Position numbers and translations under genes: made by a program. A stretch of DNA of 64,000 nt, taken from NCBI RefSeq assembly GCF_045999315.1, contig NZ_CP174607.1:62001-126000 (forward strand), in the 5' to 3' direction. Every line of letters starts with the position of its first letter. Within the stretch, counting starts at the first letter, position 1. Positions 59,563 to 64,000 of this stretch are shown in pieces. The notes under the pieces are model-generated. The model was not told where the DNA came from and ran no database searches. It saw nothing but the letters and a program-made list of their open reading frames with translations. This DNA comes from Peredibacter sp045999315. GTDB taxonomy: Bacteria; Bdellovibrionota; Bacteriovoracia; Bacteriovoracales; Bacteriovoracaceae.

Positions 59563-60348
59563 CTATAAAGGGAATCCTAAGATAATTCCTGAATTAGTTA
59601 AACGAGCACCCACTTCTTCACTTGGTTTAGGAAATGGAGATGCATCACGAACGGCCTTCTCAGCACGAGAATCAAATTCACTGGTCCCGGATGATTCCTG
59701 GATCTCAAGTTTTAAAAGATGACCTGTAGATGAAAGATAAATTTTAATACGACAACGAAGGTCCTTATCCATTAAGTAACTTGGAAGTTTCCAGAATGGA
59801 CGAATAACACCCGGAAGGTTTTGAACATAAGCTGAGAACTCTGAGTTCTGCTCATCTGTATAGTCACCTACCAGTGCTGACCCTTTAGAAAGACGGTTAC
59901 CTTCAATGACAAGAGAATCAAGATTCTTATCACCAGTAGCGGCGACAGCACCTTTCTTCTGGGCCTTAGCAGTCACTTTTTTGCTGGAGTAATCACTCAG
60001 CATATTAAGAAAGTTGGCCTTTTTCTTTTTATCCTGCTCCTGAATCACGAGATCATCTTTCTTGATGACGTCTTCAGTCTCGACCTTCGTTTCCTCTTTT
60101 ACACCTTTAGCAACTTCGGGCTGCTTTTCGATGATGGGTTCGGCCTGCATTTTCTTCAGTTCCTGAATCGTAAACTTCGGCATCCCTACCACATCAACGC
60201 GCACAGAAGAACGAATGATTTCAACGTCACCGTTTTTCCAAACTTTTGAGATAAGCTCTCCTCCCGCAAAACAAAGCAGGAACAGGACCGTGTGGGCCCC
60301 AAGGGAGATCAGAAAGTTTTTATTAAAATCATCTGTCTTGGAGAACAT
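59563..60348 (-). CDS. tolA: TolA/TonB-C-like energy transducer
   Basis: 261 residues. One membrane segment near the start (LISLGAHTVLFLLCFAGG), a charged helical spacer (EKQPEVAKGVKEETKVETEDVIKKDD) and a C-terminal TonB_C domain (LRCRIKIYLSSTGHLLKLEIQESSGTSEFDSRAEKAVRDASPFPKPSEEVGA). Placed as tolA because it lies between tolR and tolB. It passes force from TolQ/R across the periplasm. It shares one base with tolR. Confidence 0.85.
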   Translation of the reverse strand: MFSKTDDFNKNFLISLGAHTVLFLLCFAGGELISKVWKNGDVEIIRSSVRVDVVGMPKFTIQELKKMQAEPIIEKQPEVAKGVKEETKVETEDVIKKDDLVIQEQDKKKKANFLNMLSDYSSKKVTAKAQKKGAVAATGDKNLDSLVIEGNRLSKGSALVGDYTDEQNSEFSAYVQNLPGVIRPFWKLPSYLMDKDLRCRIKIYLSSTGHLLKLEIQESSGTSEFDSRAEKAVRDASPFPKPSEEVGARLTNSGIILGFPL

Positions 60349-60770
60349 TATTCTTTACTCTTCTCCACTTCAGTTACTAATGCGATGTTGCTTACGCCGG
60401 CCTTTTTAAGGTTGGCGATAAGCTTCGCGACTTTTTCGTAACGAAGGCTGTAATCAGCACGGAGATAAACCACTTCTGTTTTACTTGCTTTTAATTGCTT
60501 TAAGATCGCTGGAACCAGGTCTTTAGAAGCAACAGAGTTTTTACCAATGAAAAACTGCTCAGCTTCAGTGATGGAAAGAATCACAAGCTCCGGACGAAGA
60601 CCCACGTTATTCACTTTTTGAGTCTTAGGAAGTTTTAGATCAATTCCGCTGAAGAGCATTGGTGCAGTAACCATAAAGATCACCAGAAGCACCAGCATCA
60701 CGTCCACAAGTGGAGTAACGTTAATGTCTGAAACAGGTCCTTTTTTACCAGACCCCATGTTCATACCCAT
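60348..60770 (-). CDS. tolR: TolR/ExbD-type protein
   Basis: 140 residues. It has SDINVTPLVDVMLVLLVIFMVTAPML with the proton-carrying Asp, one membrane helix and the periplasmic domain (LRADYSLRYEKVAKLIANLKKAGVSNIALV). It forms the ion channel with TolQ, three bases upstream. Confidence 0.94.
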   Translation of the reverse strand: MGMNMGSGKKGPVSDINVTPLVDVMLVLLVIFMVTAPMLFSGIDLKLPKTQKVNNVGLRPELVILSITEAEQFFIGKNSVASKDLVPAILKQLKASKTEVVYLRADYSLRYEKVAKLIANLKKAGVSNIALVTEVEKSKE

Positions 60771-60773
60771 GGA

Positions 60774-61472
60774 TTAGTCCTTCTTGATCAGAATCGTACG
60801 CTCAATCAGGTTAAGGAAGTCTTGTGAGAAAGATTCCATCTGAGAATTGATTCGAGCAATTTGATTGTTGAAAAGGTTAAAGAAACACACTGCCGGAATA
60901 GCGGCCGCTAGACCAACAGCTGTTGCAACAAGTGCTTCTGCGATACCGGGAGCAACCGCTTCGATACTACCGCCACCCTGAGATAGACCAGAGAAAGCGT
61001 CGATGATCCCCCACACTGTTCCGAATAGACCAATGAATGGAGTGATTGAACCGATTGAGGCCAGAGTTGACACTCTTAGGTCCATTTTTTCGTTTGCAGA
61101 ATTGTAACCAGTTTTAAGAGCACGCTCTAAGGACTGGAAGCCGTGATCAGCAAAGTACTGAGCAAGATTGTTCTTACCAGCGTTGCTTAACTTCTCACTT
61201 ACTTTATTAAGTTCATCAAAACCACGACGGAACATGAGACTCATGGTTGAATCATGGTTCTCATTCGCTTCACGATTGATCTCGGTGATTGAGTTACTTT
61301 TCTTGAAGAACTCATTGAACTTATCGTTGGCAAGAGTTACGGCCTTAAGCTCTTTGTACTTTTGCCAAATGATGGTCCATGAAAGTACAGACGCAAGAAT
61401 AAGAAGTAGAAGAACGAATTTAACGACAAGGCCAGAGTCCCAAAGGATTTGCCAAATGTTTAAGCCATGCAT
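60774..61472 (-). CDS. tolQ: TolQ/ExbB-type protein
   Basis: 232 residues, three membrane segments and the conserved STLASIGSITPFIGLFGTVWGIIDAFSGLSQGGGSIEAVAPGIAEALVATAVGLAAAIPAVCFFN. It is the proton-channel partner of TolR and drives TolA. Starts 11 bases after the upstream membrane-protein gene ends, so it is probably in the same transcript. Confidence 0.95.
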   Translation of the reverse strand: MHGLNIWQILWDSGLVVKFVLLLLILASVLSWTIIWQKYKELKAVTLANDKFNEFFKKSNSITEINREANENHDSTMSLMFRRGFDELNKVSEKLSNAGKNNLAQYFADHGFQSLERALKTGYNSANEKMDLRVSTLASIGSITPFIGLFGTVWGIIDAFSGLSQGGGSIEAVAPGIAEALVATAVGLAAAIPAVCFFNLFNNQIARINSQMESFSQDFLNLIERTILIKKD

Positions 61473-61483
61473 GTTTTAAAACC

Positions 61484-62311
61484 TCAACGTAGAAGCTTGC
61501 GGGTAGAAATTACAATTTGATCCCGGTATTTATAATAGCAAAACGATACCATCCAAATTGCGGCTAGAAAAGCCAAGTTGAGTTTTGTTTTTACTCTGAA
61601 AGGTGAAAAGTCATCTCCCCATACTGGATCCATTCCGAACAAAGAACCCATAGGGGCAACGAACACGACAAGAAAACAAACTACATTACTCCAACTCTTA
61701 AATGACTTCCCTGAGAGGTACATAAGACTTGAAAAACAAAGAACAACATATGGTAGTAGTTCATAATAGTCAGGAACACTCAGACGAAAACCAACAGTGA
61801 AAAGGACCGTATAAAAGACACTCAGCCAGGCCATATTGGGCTGCTCTTTTTGATTGAGAACGTCGTCCAGATAAGCGATCACAATGAACTCAATCCCGAA
61901 AAATAAAAAAAGACCGAGAAAAGAAGCAAGGTGGTAATACCAATATCCCAAATTCTGTCCGGTATAAACCACTCCACTGAGACTCAAGTAGCTTGCGATC
62001 ATAAAGAAAGAAATAATGATCGCCTTCGGCTCCGGCCAGCGCACTAATTCTTTGATGAGTTCACGGATGGACTTTAATTGATACAAGCGCACTTTAAACC
62101 AACGGTTGATAAGGAAGAGCGAGGCCAACTTCCCAACAATCAAAATTTCCCAATGGTTATTATGAAGCCACGATTCGACGATGCTGATTTCGTGGTCCAA
62201 AAGAAAGTGAAAGAAAGCGCCGATGGAAGTTAAGATGAGCACGACCACTACGTACAGCAGCTGGTAGGCACCATAATATCTAACGTTCTTTAAGAGATTT
62301 CCTTCAAACAT
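61484..62311 (-). CDS. Multi-pass membrane protein upstream of tolQ
   Basis: 275 residues from the ATG at 62311, which shares one base with the previous stop (TAATG); a longer start at 62341 is inside that gene. About seven membrane segments. No family recognised. The loop after the second helix is basic (VRLYQLKSIRELIKELVRWPEPK) and probably faces the cytoplasm. Linked by spacing to the Tol genes. Confidence 0.7.
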   Translation of the reverse strand: MFEGNLLKNVRYYGAYQLLYVVVVLILTSIGAFFHFLLDHEISIVESWLHNNHWEILIVGKLASLFLINRWFKVRLYQLKSIRELIKELVRWPEPKAIIISFFMIASYLSLSGVVYTGQNLGYWYYHLASFLGLFLFFGIEFIVIAYLDDVLNQKEQPNMAWLSVFYTVLFTVGFRLSVPDYYELLPYVVLCFSSLMYLSGKSFKSWSNVVCFLVVFVAPMGSLFGMDPVWGDDFSPFRVKTKLNLAFLAAIWMVSFCYYKYRDQIVISTRKLLR

Positions 62312-63300
62312 TAAAGCACTTTCTCTTCTGGTGAAAGCCACTTCACCTGCATCTCAGGAGAAGGATAAAGACGGACATAGTCCTTATACTGCACGTTCAC
62401 TTTGAGGAAACGATCAATCTTTCCCAGCAGACGGAAATAGGTGTTCCACAATTCTGGATTCGATTTTAAGTACGCATCCATTTTCTTAGTGATCTCAAAC
62501 TGCTGCTGAAACGTATACCCTTTCTGATTGATCTGATTGGTGTAATTTTTCAGAAGTTCTTCCACCATTGAAAGATCCGGCTTCGCACCGTAGAAGTTTG
62601 TTCCCGCCAGTTTGGACATCTTGGCCGTGGCCACGTTCTTTTTAAAATAACCGGCCTCAAGACGGAAATAATCTTCCAGAAGTAGAAGTGAGATTTCCAG
62701 TTTTGAGAGATCCATTGAGCGAACAAAAGGCACCGAAAGAAGAAAAATCATCTCCTCATTTCCAGGAAGTGCCGCCCTTACCATTGTTGGCGTATTAAGC
62801 ATCAGAATCTTGAATTTCTTTTGATAGAACCCGAGGTTCTGCAGAATTTTTCTGAAACTTTCTTCCAGACCGTAATCAGGCTTTTCAAAGTCCCAGTTTA
62901 AAAGCTGGGCATTTTTGACGAGCCAGTATTCAGAAACAAATCCCCAAAGTTCAGATTCGGTCGGATAGTTATATCTTCCCTTCTCTACTAGGGTCTGTTC
63001 TTTCTTTAGAATTTGAACTTGTTTTTCTTTGTTCTTAGCGGCCTGAGAGAGCCCATCTTGCTGAAGAACTTTCTTGATGCTTTTGAAGTTCACCACCTCA
63101 AGCTCTTTCTCTTCCTGCAATTTTTCAGTCTGGCCCATGGCCGGAGCAAGGAAAAGGAGTTTAAAGGTGGCAAGTCCAAGGCAAAGTTGAGTAAGCGCGG
63201 AGACGTACGGTCGAGTACGTCGCACAAGCGAACGAGACTTTAACGCCGGAATTGACCCTTTAAAGTTCTTTTCAATTAACACGGGTTTCCCCTTGGACAT
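62311..63300 (-). CDS. Membrane-anchored helical protein upstream of tolQ
   Basis: 329 residues from the ATG at 63300. A GTG six codons later (63282) has a far better ribosome site (AAGGGG), so the true product may be 323 residues. A single hydrophobic segment (about 38-54) anchors it, followed by a charged helical periplasmic-size domain rich in Lys and Leu. Not recognised. Overlaps the upstream SH3-like gene and the downstream membrane-protein gene. Confidence 0.65.
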   Translation of the reverse strand: MSKGKPVLIEKNFKGSIPALKSRSLVRRTRPYVSALTQLCLGLATFKLLFLAPAMGQTEKLQEEKELEVVNFKSIKKVLQQDGLSQAAKNKEKQVQILKKEQTLVEKGRYNYPTESELWGFVSEYWLVKNAQLLNWDFEKPDYGLEESFRKILQNLGFYQKKFKILMLNTPTMVRAALPGNEEMIFLLSVPFVRSMDLSKLEISLLLLEDYFRLEAGYFKKNVATAKMSKLAGTNFYGAKPDLSMVEELLKNYTNQINQKGYTFQQQFEITKKMDAYLKSNPELWNTYFRLLGKIDRFLKVNVQYKDYVRLYPSPEMQVKWLSPEEKVL

Positions 63301-63664
63301 ACTGGTCGTTCAAGCGACCCCAATAGTAGAGCTCCGAAAGGTCCATGTTAAAAGCATCAAAAAACTTTGGGTACTTTCCTTGGAAACACTCCGGTCTTTT
63401 TTCAGAGAGAAATTGTTTAAGTACAAATCCGCGGTAGTCTGCGACTTGTACATAGGCCCACTCAGGGGCGGCAGAAACTTTTGAAGACTCAATGACCTTC
63501 ACAGGGTGAGAACATTGAATCGTCGTTAAACTCGCAGAAGTTTTTACTGATGATTGATGAACGTGTCCGAACATAGGTGTGAAATAAAATACTCCGACTA
63601 CTTTTTCGTCAGTTGAAACTGTTTCAGCAAAAAGGAGACTTGGGAGTAAAAGTATCCACCACAT
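63272..63664 (-). CDS. Exported SH3-like protein
   Basis: 130 residues from the ATG at 63664 (GGAAGG nine bases upstream); a longer frame would overlap the previous gene. Signal peptide (WWILLLPSLLFA). The middle (VIESSKVSAAPEWAYVQVADYRGFVLKQFLS) matches the bacterial SH3 pattern that often binds cell wall or peptides. The end contains conserved-looking FNMDLSELYYWGRLNDQYVQG. It follows the lapB stop by two bases. Confidence 0.68.
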   Translation of the reverse strand: MWWILLLPSLLFAETVSTDEKVVGVFYFTPMFGHVHQSSVKTSASLTTIQCSHPVKVIESSKVSAAPEWAYVQVADYRGFVLKQFLSEKRPECFQGKYPKFFDAFNMDLSELYYWGRLNDQYVQGETRVN

Positions 63665-63666
63665 TC

Positions 63667-64000
63667 TTATACCTTCCAACGGAACTGGATTGTTTCCCAG
63701 TTGTGACACTGAGGACATCTCCAGAAGATTTCGTCCGAGTTATAACCACATTGTGAACAATAGTGACGAGTAAGAGAATTATGAAGATTATTCAAAAGCG
63801 TTTTCGTATGCGCTAATGCTTCCTCAGTCTTTCCTACTTCAATCAAAATTTTAATGTATTCAACTTTCAGCACGTCACTTTGACCATGATTTTTCATCCA
63901 GTCGTCTAGAAGTGAGAAAGCATCTGTTGTTCTTTGAAGGTCTTTTAAAAGGCGAATCTTTGAAAGCACCACCGATGGAGAACTCATGAGATCAACATCT
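63667..64000 (-). CDS. lapB: LapB/YciM-like protein (N-terminus outside the window)
   Basis: The frame is open to the right edge, so only the C-terminal 110 residues are seen. They hold TPR helices (TTDAFSLLDDWMKNH, IEVGKTEEALAHTKTLL) and a final rubredoxin-type metal site YCSQCGYNSDEIFWRCPQCHNWETI (two CxxC). This end is diagnostic for LapB, which regulates lipopolysaccharide synthesis by controlling LpxC turnover. First visible member of the tol operon. Confidence 0.85.
   Translation of the reverse strand, partial: DVDLMSSPSVVLSKIRLLKDLQRTTDAFSLLDDWMKNHGQSDVLKVEYIKILIEVGKTEEALAHTKTLLNNLHNSLTRHYCSQCGYNSDEIFWRCPQCHNWETIQFRWKV

Noticed and set aside
1..64000. Mobile elements, CRISPR arrays, rRNA or tRNA genes
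   Set aside because: No transposase, integrase, direct-repeat array or tRNA-like cloverleaf was noticed on either strand. A tRNA scan would settle the last point.

Overview
This looks like a chromosomal, mostly core-gene stretch of a Gram-negative bacterium with moderate GC content (by eye a little over 40%). The best fit is a Bdellovibrio-and-like organism (Bdellovibrionota, probably the Bacteriovorax/Peredibacter side). The placement is an inference. It rests on a complete Tol import module and LptA/LapB-type envelope genes, MotAB, many exported proteins of no known family, a nucleoside uptake and salvage block, and several regulators with eroded catalytic motifs. I saw no phage, transposon, CRISPR, rRNA or tRNA, and no island with foreign-looking codon use.

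Layout. 1-6657 (minus): a PilZ protein (cut by the window edge), PhoH with a PIN domain, an outer-membrane barrel plus lipoprotein pair, an aminotransferase, coaD, rsmD and a small acidic protein. 6856-10124 (plus): a 944-residue protein resembling an N6-adenine DNA methylase plus target-recognition domain without its catalytic motif, translationally coupled to dtd. 10121-14604: a membrane-bound degenerate kinase-like protein, a TonB-C-like protein, a weak sigma/anti-sigma pair and a lipoprotein. 14601-22291 (minus): gshB, a lipoprotein aminopeptidase, miaB, a CPBP protease, a LOG-family protein, yciB and a WYL regulator. 22377-25622: rluA-like, motB, motA. 25785-30559 (minus): rpsF-rpsR (fused in one reading frame), a YybS-like membrane protein, rplI, dnaB, pabB. 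30888-34653 (plus): exported proteins, one built from three exact-period 62-residue repeats. 34650-37622 (minus): rng, nupC. 38215-42121 (plus): deoA, punA, cdd and a DEDDh exonuclease. 42122-42450: a gene-poor stretch with several strong hairpins and a 24-residue membrane peptide. 43464-44618: a metzincin-like exported protein. 44627-52365 (minus): ftsE, ftsX, an EnvC-like factor, a Ctp protease, xseA, an M23 peptidase and a degenerate histidine kinase. 52490-58065 (minus): a 14-kelch lipoprotein, an HD phosphohydrolase, a small protein and a GAF-AAA+-Fis protein lacking GAFTGA. 58208-64000 (minus): lapB (partial), three envelope genes, then tolQ, tolR, tolA and tolB.

How the parts work together. 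Two blocks are about envelope constriction and peptidoglycan splitting: ftsEX-envC-ctp-M23 and tolQRAB. The nupC, deoA, punA, cdd block takes up and breaks down nucleosides, and each of its two promoters carries its own palindrome placed where a repressor would block transcription. Four sites with a sigma-28 (FliA) type -35/-10 pattern precede motA, a WYL regulator, an exported lipoprotein and the metzincin-like protein, which suggests a motility-phase regulon reaching beyond the motor genes.
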